In this document: positions 34,629 to 43,354 of the stretch, in pieces | How the letters are laid out: each line of letters opens with the position of its first letter | How positions within the stretch are numbered: position 1 is the first letter of the stretch | Assembly (NCBI GenBank): GCA_964460345.1 | Contig: CAYWRO010000025.1 | Coordinates: 1-46,960, forward strand | DNA from: CAYWRO01 sp964460345 | Lineage (GTDB): Bacteria; Planctomycetota; Phycisphaerae; Phycisphaerales; UBA1924 | Direction: 5' to 3' | Length of the DNA: 46,960 nt | Position numbers and translations under genes: made by a program | The notes under the pieces: model-generated | Told to the model about the DNA's origin: nothing | Seen by the model: the letters and a program-made list of their open reading frames with translations, nothing else | Databases searched by the model: none

Positions 34629-36425
34629 TCAACCCGGCAGGTCGACATTACGGACGAAGAGTTCCTGAAGCTGTGCCTCATCCACAGGGCTGGGCGCCTC
34701 GGACATGAGGTCCGCACCGGTCTGAGTCTTGGGGAAGGCGATGACGTCGCGGATGTTCTCGGTACCGGCCAGATGCATGACGAGTCGATCCAGGCCGAAG
34801 GCGATGCCGCCATGGGGCGGAGCGCCGAAGCGGAGAGCGTCCAGGAGGAAGCTGAAACGCGTCTCTGCCTCTTGTCGCGACATGCCGAGCAGATCGAAGA
34901 CTTTGGCCTGCACATCGCGGCGGTGGATGCGGATCGAACCGCCACCGATTTCCGAGCCGTTCACGACGATGTCGTAGCCGTCGGAAACGATGGACTCGAT
35001 CGCCTCGCGGTCGGATGGTTCGGCGGAGAGGAACTTCTCGAGCTGATCCGCGCTCGGCGCGGTGAAGGGGTGGTGCATCGCGAAGAAGCGGCCCGTCTCC
35101 TCGTTGAACTCGAACATCGGGAAGTCCACGACCCAGGTAAAGGCCCAGGCGCCCTCCGGGATGAGGCCGAGGTCGCGAGCGACCTTCTGGCGCAACTCCC
35201 CCATCGCCTTCGAGGCGACCGAGTAGGCGTCCGCGCCGAAGAGAACGGTGTCACCTGGCTCCAGTCCGAGCCGCTTCACCAGGTCATCCTTGACAGGCTC
35301 AAGGAACCGTGCAATGCCGGTCTCAAGCCCCTTGTCCGTGTACTTCACAACCGGCACCCCGCCGGCGCCGAAGGTCTTGACCCACTCGGAGTAGCCGTCC
35401 GTCATCTTGCGTGTGAGCTTCTCAGCGCCGCCGGGCACGCGAATGGCCTTCACGACGCCCTTCCGCTTCTCGAGCGCCGTCTTGAAGACGCCAAACTCCG
35501 TTCGTGCGGCCAGGTCGGAGACGTTGTGCAGTTCAAGCCCGTAGCGCAGGTCGGGGCGATCGATCCCATACCGATCCATCGCGTGCTGGTAGGTCATCAC
35601 GGGAATCTCACCGACGTCGTGGCCGATGACCGTCTTCCAGAGGCGCTGGACGAAGCCGGTCATGATCTCCATGACCTGCTCGCGGCCGACGAATGACATT
35701 TCCAGGTCGATCTGGCTGAACTCCGGCTGGCGATCGGCGCGGAGATCTTCATCTCGGAAGCACCGGCAGATCTGCATGTACCGGTCGAGCCCCGAGACCA
35801 TAAGGATCTGTTTGAACAATTGGGGACTCTGGGGCAGCGCGTACCAATGCCCGGGCTGCAGTCGCGAGGGCACGAGGAAGTCGCGCGCCCCCTCGGGCGT
35901 GGACTTGCACAGAATGGGGGTTTCGACCTCGAGGAAGCCGTGCTCGTCGAAGTAGTCACGCGCTACTTTCGTCACCCGGTGCCGCGTGCGCAGGGTCTTC
36001 TGCATGATCGGGCGGCGCAGGTCGATGTAGCGGTGCTTGAGACGCATCTCCTCGTGCGGCAGGTTCTCCTCATCGTCCGGGAGGAATGGCGGGTTGGCGG
36101 TCTTCGAGAGCACATCCAGGCGATCGACGACGACCTCGACTTTGCCGGTCGGGAGCTTCGGATTCTCGCCGCCGACGCGCAGGCGGACTTTGCCGCGGGC
36201 GCTGATGACGTCCTCGTTGCGGAGCTTGTCGGCGGCTTCGAGCAGATCCTCGCTGGCGTCTTCCCGATCGAAGACGAGCTGGGTGATTCCTTCCCGGTCG
36301 CGGACATCGACAAAAATCAGACCGGTGCCGTGGCCGCGGTAGGCGTTGACCCATCCTGCAAGGACCACTTCACTCCCGACATCCGATTCACGAAGCTGGC
36401 CGCAATTGTGCGTGCGCTGAAGCAT
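34629..36425 (-). CDS. aspS: Aspartate-tRNA ligase
   Basis: 598 residues, the bacterial AspRS length. The N-terminal OB anticodon domain (RTHNCGQLRESDVGSEVVLA...VDVRDREGITQLVF) is followed by the class II core: motif 2 CFRDEDLRADRQPEFSQID, the bacterial GAD insertion (about residues 290-420), and motif 3 AFGLDRLVMHLAG followed by NIRDVIAFPKT. It charges tRNA-Asp. Whether it also charges tRNA-Asn cannot be told here. The ATG is preceded by an ACAGG site. It follows a globin gene on the same strand after 133 bp. Confidence 0.97.
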   Translation of the reverse strand: MLQRTHNCGQLRESDVGSEVVLAGWVNAYRGHGTGLIFVDVRDREGITQLVFDREDASEDLLEAADKLRNEDVISARGKVRLRVGGENPKLPTGKVEVVVDRLDVLSKTANPPFLPDDEENLPHEEMRLKHRYIDLRRPIMQKTLRTRHRVTKVARDYFDEHGFLEVETPILCKSTPEGARDFLVPSRLQPGHWYALPQSPQLFKQILMVSGLDRYMQICRCFRDEDLRADRQPEFSQIDLEMSFVGREQVMEIMTGFVQRLWKTVIGHDVGEIPVMTYQHAMDRYGIDRPDLRYGLELHNVSDLAARTEFGVFKTALEKRKGVVKAIRVPGGAEKLTRKMTDGYSEWVKTFGAGGVPVVKYTDKGLETGIARFLEPVKDDLVKRLGLEPGDTVLFGADAYSVASKAMGELRQKVARDLGLIPEGAWAFTWVVDFPMFEFNEETGRFFAMHHPFTAPSADQLEKFLSAEPSDREAIESIVSDGYDIVVNGSEIGGGSIRIHRRDVQAKVFDLLGMSRQEAETRFSFLLDALRFGAPPHGGIAFGLDRLVMHLAGTENIRDVIAFPKTQTGADLMSEAPSPVDEAQLQELFVRNVDLPG

Positions 36426-36558
36426 TGAATAACCTGTCTTTCTCGCCAGATGAAGGCGGAGTATACGAGGAGCAGTGCCGGTGAAACCGGGCGCTGCGGA
36501 GAACGAAATGGTGGAACGGGGGGAGGCGGCCGCGGCTGAATGGCCGGGCTGCCTTACG

Positions 36559-37104
36559 TCAGGCTTCGGGGGGCGGCGTCACGCCGCTGGTATCCGTGTC
36601 GGAGGCGCCGGTGGGTGGGCCGGCGTCCGGGGCCTGATCTGGCGCCTGAGGTGCGGCCTCGGCAGCACTGGCCCCGCCGTCGGCCGGTGCAGAGGCTGCC
36701 TCGACTTTGCCGTAGTGCATCGCCTTGGCGATCTCGTTCATGAACGCCTTCCAGGCGAACTCCACCTGGAAATCCCAGCCCTTGCCCGCGACATCTTTCA
36801 TGCCCGCGACGAGGGCATCGCGCAGGAGCGGGTAGTGGCCAGGCTCAGCGCCATAGCCTCGGTGCCGCTTGCCGAGGTCGCGCAGCATCTCCTCAACCTC
36901 CTGCAGACGGTCCGCCTTCTCGACCAGCAGGGCCAGCACGCGCCCATACTCTCGCCGCACGGCGTCCATGTTGGACGGGTACAGGTCCTTCAGTGCGGGC
37001 GCACGGACAAACAGGCGATCGAAGCAGCGGTTGATCACCTTGTCCCATTGCGGCTGCAATGAGGCGTATGAGGACTTGATGCGTTCGATCTGCGCGGCGT
37101 CCAT
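36559..37104 (-). CDS. Single-domain globin
   Basis: 181 residues. A flavohemoglobin-type globin domain without a reductase (about 1-138): IKSSYASLQPQWDKVINRCF, DRLFVRAPALKDLYP, LLVEKADRLQEVEEMLRDLG, KRHRGYGAEPGHYPLLRDAL (proximal-His region), and WDFQVEFAWKAFMNEIAKAM. A Pro/Ala/Asp-rich low-complexity tail (about 140-181) follows. Probably an O2/NO-binding protein. The AGGAGG upstream is 14 bases from the chosen ATG, which is long, but no nearer start exists. Confidence 0.83.
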   Translation of the reverse strand: MDAAQIERIKSSYASLQPQWDKVINRCFDRLFVRAPALKDLYPSNMDAVRREYGRVLALLVEKADRLQEVEEMLRDLGKRHRGYGAEPGHYPLLRDALVAGMKDVAGKGWDFQVEFAWKAFMNEIAKAMHYGKVEAASAPADGGASAAEAAPQAPDQAPDAGPPTGASDTDTSGVTPPPEA

Positions 37105-37291
37105 GGTGTGCGCCTGTACCTCCTGTTGTGGCCCGAAGCGGCGGCTCTCCTGAGCGCCCCGGGATGTCCGGGAGTTTATCGGCCACGCAGGGTAGGTGCC
37201 TTCACGCCACACCGTACAAATAGGGGGCAAAATCCCCGGTTTCAGGTGACAAACTAGCCTGCCCTCCGAACAGAACTGACCGCACCTGGCC

Positions 37292-37326
37292 AAAACAGAC
37301 GCGGACCGCCCCGGAGGGCGGCCCGC
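37292..37326 (-). terminator. Terminator of the HU gene
   Basis: On the minus strand, GCGGGCCGCCC and GGGCGGTCCGC (10 pairs plus one G-T) close the stable loop TCCG (37301-37326), followed by GTCTGTTTT. It lies just after the HU stop codon. Confidence 0.75.
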
Positions 37327-37351
37327 GAAGATCGCGCGAACTCGCGTCAGG

Positions 37352-37768
37352 TCAGACGAGGTCCTTGAGCGCCTTCAGGGGGCGGACCTTGACGACGTTG
37401 CGGGCCGGCTTGGCCTTGAAGACCTGCTCTTCGCCGGTGAAGGGGTTGATGCCCTTGCGCGCCTTGGTCGGCGGCTTGCGCTGGACGGTGACCTTCATCA
37501 GGCCGCCGACGTTGACGACGCCGGCCTTGCCCTTCTGGAGGTCGGCCTCGAGGATCTTGCCGAGCGTTTCGAAGACGCCGGCGACCTGCTTGCGGGACAG
37601 GTCGTTGTTCTCCGCCAGCAGGCTGAAGATCTCGCCCTTGGTGCGGGGCTTGCCGGTGGCGCCGGTGATCTTGACGCTCTTCTTCGGGGCCGCGGACGCC
37701 CTGGCAGTGGTCTTCTTCGCCGTTTTCTTGCTGGTCTTCTTGGTCTTCTTGCGAGTCGTTCTTGCCAT
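37352..37768 (-). CDS. HU-family DNA-binding protein with lysine-rich N-terminal tail
   Basis: 138 residues. The first ~30 (RKKTKKTSKKTAKKTTARAS) are a histone H1-like basic tail. Residues ~40-138 are an HU/IHF fold: KGEIFSLLAENNDLSRKQVA, the QKGKAGVVNVGGLMKVTV beta-arm and RKGINPFTGEEQVFKAKPAR. It compacts or bends DNA. The ATG is fixed by AAAGGAG nine bases before it; a longer frame upstream is not coding. A terminator follows directly. Confidence 0.9.
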   Translation of the reverse strand: MARTTRKKTKKTSKKTAKKTTARASAAPKKSVKITGATGKPRTKGEIFSLLAENNDLSRKQVAGVFETLGKILEADLQKGKAGVVNVGGLMKVTVQRKPPTKARKGINPFTGEEQVFKAKPARNVVKVRPLKALKDLV

Positions 37769-37813
37769 CTGATGGTTCTCCTTTGGCGTGCGAGTCCATT
37801 TGCACGCGGTATG

Positions 37814-37842
37814 GTTGTACCGACCAGTCGGCGAAGTTGCAA
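37814..37842 (-). promoter_or_regulatory. Candidate promoter of the HU gene
   Basis: On the minus strand, TTGCAA (37842-37837), 17-base spacer, TACAAC (37819-37814), four of six matches each, about 45 bp before the HU start. Moderate match only. Confidence 0.35.
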
Positions 37843-37955
37843 CTCCAAACGCAGTTTTTCCCTTGTTTTTTGGGGCGAGCGGGCCAAGGGTGGGCGTCTT
37901 TAAGGTGGCCAACGCATCATGCGAGGGGTCGATGAAGGCCGAAGAAGGGTCACGA

Positions 37956-39170
37956 ATGATCGTTCATGGAACGTTGCTGATGCCCGATTCCACGCAGGCG
38001 TGCGTGGCATTGACGCCGGGACATGTGCAGGTCGACGGCGCTGTAATCCGGCACGTGCGCCTGGACAAAGGCGACGCACCCGACGGCTCTGCCCAGTCGG
38101 AAACCCTTGTTTTGCCGGGCTTTACGGACACACACGTCCACCTGCCGCAGTTCGACAGCATCGGCGCGGATGGACTGGATCTGCTCACCTGGCTCGACCA
38201 GATCATCTTCCCCGCCGAGGCGCAGTGGGCCGATGCGGACTACGCGGGGCAGATGGCCACGCGCGTGGCCACGCGCCTGATTGCCGCCGGCACAACCGGC
38301 GTCGGGGCGTACGCGACAGTTCATGCCGAGGGAACTCGCTCCGCGCTTCAAGCGATCGCGAAAGCGGGGCTTCGAGGCGTGGTCGGGCAGGTTTTGATGG
38401 ATCAGCAGGCGCCCGCGGAGCTCGTGCGGCCCGCCGCGGAGCTTCTGGCGCAGGCGGCCGCGATGGAACCGGCCGGCCGAATTGAGCCTGCCGTGACGCC
38501 TCGATTTGCGATCTCCTGCTCGGCTGATCTGCTGGCCGGGGCAGGCCGGCTGGCCCGGCAGACGGGTTGGACGGTGCAGACGCACCTTGCCGAAACGGAG
38601 GCGGAGTGCGAGCTTGTGTCGCGCCTGCATGGCGGGTTGCGGTACACGAAGGTGTACGAGCAGGCCGGGCTATTGACAGAGCGCACCATCCTCGGGCACG
38701 GGATCTGGCTCAGTGCGGAGGACCGCTCGCTCTTGCGTGAACGGGGATGCGTCGTGGCCCACTGCCCGACCGCCAACCTGTTCCTGAGCGCCGGCCCGAT
38801 GGACCTTCGAGCCCAGGTCAATGCCGGTGTCCGCCTCGGCCTGGGCAGCGATGTTGCGGGCGGTCCGGATGTATCGATGGTGCGCGTCGCGCGGGCGATG
38901 ATCGAAACCGCCAAGCAGGTGAGACCCGAAGCGCCGCCCCCCACGGCGGCCGAGGCGTGGTGGAGCATCACCCGCGGCAACGCCCTGGCGATGGGGTGGG
39001 CTGATGCCGGTCTTCTTCAAGAGGGCGCCGCCGCGGACCTCGTGGTGATCCGGCCTGACATTGACTGGCGGCGGGCGCCGGATCCGCTCGGGGCCCTGCT
39101 CTACGCGTGGGACGATCGCTGGATTGAAACGGTGATCGTGAACGGCCTTCCTGCATACCAGGGGCGATAA
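37956..39170 (+). CDS. guaD: Guanine deaminase / amidohydrolase
   Basis: 404 residues. The amidohydrolase metal ligands are all present: PGFTDTHVHLPQ (H60, H62), THLAETEAE (metal His with a following Glu), HGIWLSAEDR and VAHCPTANLFLS, and GLGSDVAGG (metal Asp). THVHLPQ with a following FDSIGADGLDLL is typical of guanine deaminases, which make xanthine and ammonia from guanine. The start at 37956 matches family N-termini and has AAGGG six bases ahead; an ATG 24 bases earlier (GAGGGG) is the alternative. Related substrates (other purines or pterins) cannot be excluded. Confidence 0.83.
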   Translation: MIVHGTLLMPDSTQACVALTPGHVQVDGAVIRHVRLDKGDAPDGSAQSETLVLPGFTDTHVHLPQFDSIGADGLDLLTWLDQIIFPAEAQWADADYAGQMATRVATRLIAAGTTGVGAYATVHAEGTRSALQAIAKAGLRGVVGQVLMDQQAPAELVRPAAELLAQAAAMEPAGRIEPAVTPRFAISCSADLLAGAGRLARQTGWTVQTHLAETEAECELVSRLHGGLRYTKVYEQAGLLTERTILGHGIWLSAEDRSLLRERGCVVAHCPTANLFLSAGPMDLRAQVNAGVRLGLGSDVAGGPDVSMVRVARAMIETAKQVRPEAPPPTAAEAWWSITRGNALAMGWADAGLLQEGAAADLVVIRPDIDWRRAPDPLGALLYAWDDRWIETVIVNGLPAYQGR

Positions 39171-39207
39171 CCCGTCGAAGCCGGCCGGGCTCGCCCGCAT
39201 TTGCGGC

Positions 39208-39229
39208 GATCTGCCCTGGGGGGCAAATC
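39208..39229. repeat. Hairpin after guaD
   Basis: GATCTGCCC and GGGCAAATC form eight pairs plus one G-T around TGGG. There is no T-run; it could be a weak or Rho-assisted termination site for guaD. Confidence 0.35.
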
Positions 39230-39290
39230 GGGGCGGTGATTGTGCCGATACGGCGAATCCGGCCAGAGACCCGGGGAAGGAGATCACGGC

Positions 39291-39803
39291 ATGAAGTGTC
39301 CGGTGGACCAGAGCCCGCTGACGCACATCGAGTATGAGGGGTGCGTGATCAACACGTGCCGGACGTGCGGGGGCGAGTTGCTCTCCGGCGACGCGCTGGC
39401 GCACATCGTTCGCACGCGACAGGAACGGTTCGGCGCAGAGTTCGCTGCACTGGTCGAGGAGTGCCAGCCGCTGCACGGAATGATTGCCGAGGAGCGGGAT
39501 CGTTTGTTGACGTGCCCCTGCTGCGACAGCAAGATGCGCACCATTAACTACACGGGGGACACGACAATCTTCATCGATCGCTGCGGCGCGTGCGGGGCGG
39601 TGTGGCTGGATGAACACGAACTGGAGATGGTGCAATTGTTGCTGGAGAAGTGGGCGGACGAAGCACCGACTCAACTCCGCTCGATTGCCGACCGCCTGGA
39701 TGAAGCACGGCGCGCAGCGCAGGAGCGGACCGACGAAGAGGTCAGCAACTCGCGGTTTGCGTTCATCAACGCCGTGCTGGGTCGTGTGCTGGACGCGGCG
39801 TAA
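39291..39803 (+). CDS. Double zinc-ribbon protein (zf-TFIIB type)
   Basis: 170 residues with two TFIIB-type zinc ribbons: MKCPVDQSPL...INTCRTCGGELLSGDAL at the N-terminus and LTCPCCDSKMRTINY...IDRCGACGAVWLDEHEL at about residues 81-118, each with the four expected cysteines and the C-xx-C-G-(G/A)-x-W/L signature. The C-terminal ~50 residues are helical and charged. Proteins of this kind are small metal-binding proteins of unknown role. AAGGAGA precedes the ATG. Confidence 0.8.
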   Translation: MKCPVDQSPLTHIEYEGCVINTCRTCGGELLSGDALAHIVRTRQERFGAEFAALVEECQPLHGMIAEERDRLLTCPCCDSKMRTINYTGDTTIFIDRCGACGAVWLDEHELEMVQLLLEKWADEAPTQLRSIADRLDEARRAAQERTDEEVSNSRFAFINAVLGRVLDAA

Positions 39804-39817
39804 CGCGCCTGCCCGTA

Positions 39818-40789
39818 CTACGGCTGCGGACGCAGCGCGCTGAGCGCGAGAAGCTCAAATATCACATGCGCGGCCAGAAAGGCCGTGATACCCGCCGGGT
39901 CGCGGTCGGGCAGTACCTCCACCACATCCGCGCCGACGATGTTGACGCCGCGGAGGGAGCGCAGGAGGGCGAGGACTTCAGCGCTGGTGTAGCCGCCGGG
40001 GCAGGGGGTGCCGGTGCCGGGGGCGAAGGCCGGATCCACGCAGTCGATGTCGAACGTGACGTACGTCTCGTCCTCTCCAAGGCGGCTAAGAAACTCTGCG
40101 ACTCGAGCGTCGCGCGCCGGCGCGGGCTCGTCGCCGGTAATCAGGGTGACGCCCCGGGACCGCGCGAACTCCAGGTCATCGCGTCGATTGAGCGGCCCCT
40201 TAACGCCGAGCGAGAGCATACGCTGCGGATCAACGATGCCCTCCTCAATGAGGCGGATGAAGGGCGATGCGTGGGTCCACTTCTCGCCCCAGACCGTGTC
40301 GACGGTGTCCAGGTGTGAATCAAAGTGAATCAAAGCAAGACCGCCCGCGGGCCTGCCGCGGCGGAGCCACGTTGCCTTGATGTTGGCGTAGGCAAGGGTG
40401 TGGTCACCCCCCACCGCAAGCAAACGGGTACCGGCGGGATCACCGAGCGCTGCGGCGAACTGAACGGCGGCTTCGAGTGTCTCCCGCGCCGAGTATGGGT
40501 GAACCGGGGCATCGCCGGCGTCGGCGAGCGAAAGGACTTCGCAGACGTTGACATCGTGGACGAGGTGGTAGGGTTTGACGTACTGAGAGGCGTCGCGGAT
40601 TGCGCGGGGGGCGAAGCGTGCGCCCGGTCGGTAGGTCACGCCGCCGTCGAATGGATACCCGTAAAGCGCCCAATCGACCGGCTGATTCTCCGCCGGAACG
40701 TCCTCATGGCGCGGGTAACGGCAGAAGGTCGCGATGCCGGAAAAGCGCGGGCTAGTGCGTGCATCGGGGAGGATGGTGCGAGGCGGCAT
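39818..40789 (-). CDS. Arginase/agmatinase-family ureohydrolase
   Basis: 323 residues with the dimanganese signature: GGDHT (127-131), HFDSHLD (155-161), and VTFDIDCVDPAFAPGTGTP near residue 245, followed by NIVGADVVEVLPDRD. All metal ligands are present, so it should cleave a guanidino group to urea. The motifs fit agmatinase best, but the family also includes enzymes for other guanidino acids. The ast-type operon nearby raises the possibility that it acts on succinylarginine or arginine. No Shine-Dalgarno is evident. Confidence 0.85.
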   Translation of the reverse strand: MPPRTILPDARTSPRFSGIATFCRYPRHEDVPAENQPVDWALYGYPFDGGVTYRPGARFAPRAIRDASQYVKPYHLVHDVNVCEVLSLADAGDAPVHPYSARETLEAAVQFAAALGDPAGTRLLAVGGDHTLAYANIKATWLRRGRPAGGLALIHFDSHLDTVDTVWGEKWTHASPFIRLIEEGIVDPQRMLSLGVKGPLNRRDDLEFARSRGVTLITGDEPAPARDARVAEFLSRLGEDETYVTFDIDCVDPAFAPGTGTPCPGGYTSAEVLALLRSLRGVNIVGADVVEVLPDRDPAGITAFLAAHVIFELLALSALRPQP

Positions 40790-40889
40790 GGGCGAGAGTG
40801 TATCGGCCTGGAAGGAACGCGCCTGCCTTGACGGTTCGTGGTGCGGTCGGGTACATTGACCGCCTGCCCCTCAGCCAAAGGTACAACAG

Positions 40890-41795
40890 ATGAACGAGTA
40901 CGACCCACACGGCTCCCCCCCCACTGCCCCGAGCGTAACGCCACCCGCACCCCCGCCTGTCTTTGATCAGCCCTTTTCCGTTGAGCAGGCCTTCGGTCGC
41001 GGATGGGACGTCTTCAAGCGGCATTACGGGATCATGCTGGGCGGGGTCGTGCTCGTGATCGGGATTTCGATCGCGATGAGCCTTGTGGAGACCGTGCTGA
41101 ACGCCATTGCGGCGCCCGCCGGATCGGTGGTGAGCCTGGCAGGGTCAATCTTCCTGATGCCCGTGCTGCAGACGGGACTGACGTTCGTGGCCGCCCGTGC
41201 GACTCGCCGGGAGCCCATCGCCTTCGATCACATCTTCGACGGCTTCCGCCGCTACTGGCCGATCGTCGGCGTCAATCTGCTGGTGATCCTGCTCTACTTC
41301 GGCGCGGTCCTGCCGTTTGCCGGCGGAATCGGCCTGCTTGTGGCGTTCGGGTCCGGCAGTGGCGCGAACGTATTCATCATTTTCGGGATTGCGCTGATTC
41401 TGGCCGTCGTGGTGCTGGTGCTGTACGCGCGGCTGGCGTTCGCCCCCATCATGTGCCTTGATCCAGCGGTCGGACAGGGACCCGTCGGGTCCATCCAGCA
41501 CTCATGGCGTCTGACAGCGCCGTACTGGGGCCGCCTGGTGGCGCTGCATGTCCTGTTGTGGCTCGTGGCGGCCGGTAGCATACTGCTGCTGTGCGTGGGC
41601 CTGCCGCTGCTCGGCATGCCGCTCTCGCTGGCCGTGACAGGTGCGGCGTACGCCGTGCTCGTCGGCACGCCGAACGATGACTCGCATTGCTCCAACTGCG
41701 GGTACGACCTGCAAGGCCTGAACAGCGGCGTCTGTCCGGAGTGCGGAACGATGACCGGTCGCGGCGAGGCCTTCCCCGCGGTCGAGCGGGCCTAA
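40890..41795 (+). CDS. Polytopic membrane protein with C-terminal zinc ribbon
   Basis: 301 residues. A Pro-rich start (about 1-30), then FSVEQAFGRGWDVFKRHYGIML and five to six hydrophobic segments (about 50-265), as in the glycerophosphodiester-phosphodiesterase membrane-domain/DUF975-like group. The C-terminus is a zinc ribbon CSNCGYDLQGLNSGVCPECG, a cytoplasmic tail often seen in planctomycete proteins. The function is unknown. AAAGG precedes the ATG. Its stop overlaps the convergent astD stop by four bases. Confidence 0.75.
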   Translation: MNEYDPHGSPPTAPSVTPPAPPPVFDQPFSVEQAFGRGWDVFKRHYGIMLGGVVLVIGISIAMSLVETVLNAIAAPAGSVVSLAGSIFLMPVLQTGLTFVAARATRREPIAFDHIFDGFRRYWPIVGVNLLVILLYFGAVLPFAGGIGLLVAFGSGSGANVFIIFGIALILAVVVLVLYARLAFAPIMCLDPAVGQGPVGSIQHSWRLTAPYWGRLVALHVLLWLVAAGSILLLCVGLPLLGMPLSLAVTGAAYAVLVGTPNDDSHCSNCGYDLQGLNSGVCPECGTMTGRGEAFPAVERA

Positions 41796-43351
41796 GCGAC
41801 CCAGTCGTCCTCGAACCGCATGCCCGGAGCGTCCGCCGCGGCAGAGCCGGTTTCGGCCATGCCGGCGACCGGATACGCGCAGTAGTCAAGCGAGAAGGAA
41901 CCTGCCGGGCGGTGGTTGCCCGAAAGGCCCAGGCCGCCGAAGGGAAGCTTGCTGCTGGCCCCGGCCGTGCCCGTGTTCACGTTGATGCACCCGGCGCGGC
42001 ACTCGAAGCGGAAGCGCTCCGCGGCGTCCAGATCCTGCGTGAAGATCGACGCCGCCAGGCCGTACCGCGTGGCGTTGGCCTGCTGGATGGCCTCGTCGAG
42101 CGAGTTGACGACGGTGATGCGCAGATAGGGACCGAACAGCTCGGCGTCACACCCTGCATCCCTGCCGGGGCCTTCATCGGACGTGGTGAATCGCCGCACC
42201 TGCGCTACCCCGGGCGTGATGTACCAGCCGCCTTCCGGCGTCTCGGGCGCGGTGGCCTGCACAAGCAGGCTTGCCCCGGCCTGCGCAAGGGAGCGCTGGA
42301 AGTCGAGCGCGGCATCGCGCGCCTCGCGGTTGATGATCGGGCCCATGAAGACAGGATGGTCCGCTCGCGGGTCGCCCACAATGACGTTTGACGCCACCTT
42401 GCAGACCGCGGCGATGATTCGGTCCGCCACGGCTTCATGGACGATCAGCCGTCGCGTGCAGGTGCAGCGCTGGCCGGTCGTGATGAAGGCGCAGCGGGCG
42501 ACCTCAATGGCCGCCTGGCGCAGATCGGCATCGGGCATGACGACGGCGGGGTTGTTGCCGCCCATTTCAAGCGCAATGATGCGGCTCGGGCGGTCAAGGT
42601 TGGCCTCCAGAATGCGCCGGCCGACCGGCCATGAGCCGGTGAAGAGAATGCCGTCCACGCCGTCATGGCTGACGATGCTGCCGGCCGTTTCCGCCGCGCC
42701 GTGCACGAGGTTGAAAACCCCTGCGGGCGCGCCCTCGGCGGCCAGCGCCTCTTGAAAGAGCGCGGCGAGGAACTGGCCGACTGCCGGGGTCTTCTCGCTC
42801 GGCTTGAAGACAATCGTGTTGCCCATCGCCAGGGCGGGCACAATGTGCCCGTTGGGCAGGTGCGCCGGAAAGTTGAAGGGACCGACGACGGCCATGACGC
42901 CGTGCGGCTTGAACCACGTGGACCCGACGCGCGTGGGAGAGAGTTCGATGCTGAAGCCCGTGACGCGCCGGATCGCGCCGATGGCCGATTCGTCCAGCGT
43001 GATGTCGACTTTCCCGGCGAGCAGGCCCGCTTCGGCCTTGCCTTCCCAGAGCGTCTTGCCGGTCTCGTCGGTGATCAGGGCGGCCATGTCATCGGCGCGT
43101 TCCCGGCAGAGCCGGGCGAACCGGCGCAGCACCTCAAAGCGGCGCTTGCGAGGCCAGGCGGCCCACTCCGGAAGGGCCGCACGCGCTGCGGCGATCGCGG
43201 CGTCCACATGGTCCAGCCGCGGCGAGCCCCGCCAGACGACCTGGTCCGGGCGGGCGGGATTCGTCGAGGTGACCCCGCCGCCGGTCAGTTCAATCCACCG
43301 GCCCTTGATCAGGTCGGCGGGGCCGCGTCCGAGCGTCCTGGTGCTGAGCAC
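41792..43351 (-). CDS. astD: N-succinylglutamate 5-semialdehyde dehydrogenase
   Basis: 519 residues of the aldehyde dehydrogenase superfamily with the AstD profile: GPFNFPAHLPNGHIVPAL, FKPSEKTP, FTGSWPVGRRI, ALEMGGNNPAVV (general-base Glu) and TTGQRCTCTRRL (catalytic Cys near residue 296). It oxidises succinylglutamate semialdehyde to succinylglutamate with NAD+. The GTG start has AAGGGGG six bases ahead and lies three bases after the astA stop, so the two are co-translated. A C-terminal extension of about 20 residues (ETGSAAADAPGMRFEDD) exceeds the usual ~490. Confidence 0.9.
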   Translation of the reverse strand: MLSTRTLGRGPADLIKGRWIELTGGGVTSTNPARPDQVVWRGSPRLDHVDAAIAAARAALPEWAAWPRKRRFEVLRRFARLCRERADDMAALITDETGKTLWEGKAEAGLLAGKVDITLDESAIGAIRRVTGFSIELSPTRVGSTWFKPHGVMAVVGPFNFPAHLPNGHIVPALAMGNTIVFKPSEKTPAVGQFLAALFQEALAAEGAPAGVFNLVHGAAETAGSIVSHDGVDGILFTGSWPVGRRILEANLDRPSRIIALEMGGNNPAVVMPDADLRQAAIEVARCAFITTGQRCTCTRRLIVHEAVADRIIAAVCKVASNVIVGDPRADHPVFMGPIINREARDAALDFQRSLAQAGASLLVQATAPETPEGGWYITPGVAQVRRFTTSDEGPGRDAGCDAELFGPYLRITVVNSLDEAIQQANATRYGLAASIFTQDLDAAERFRFECRAGCINVNTGTAGASSKLPFGGLGLSGNHRPAGSFSLDYCAYPVAGMAETGSAAADAPGMRFEDDWVA

Positions 43352-43354
43352 GTG

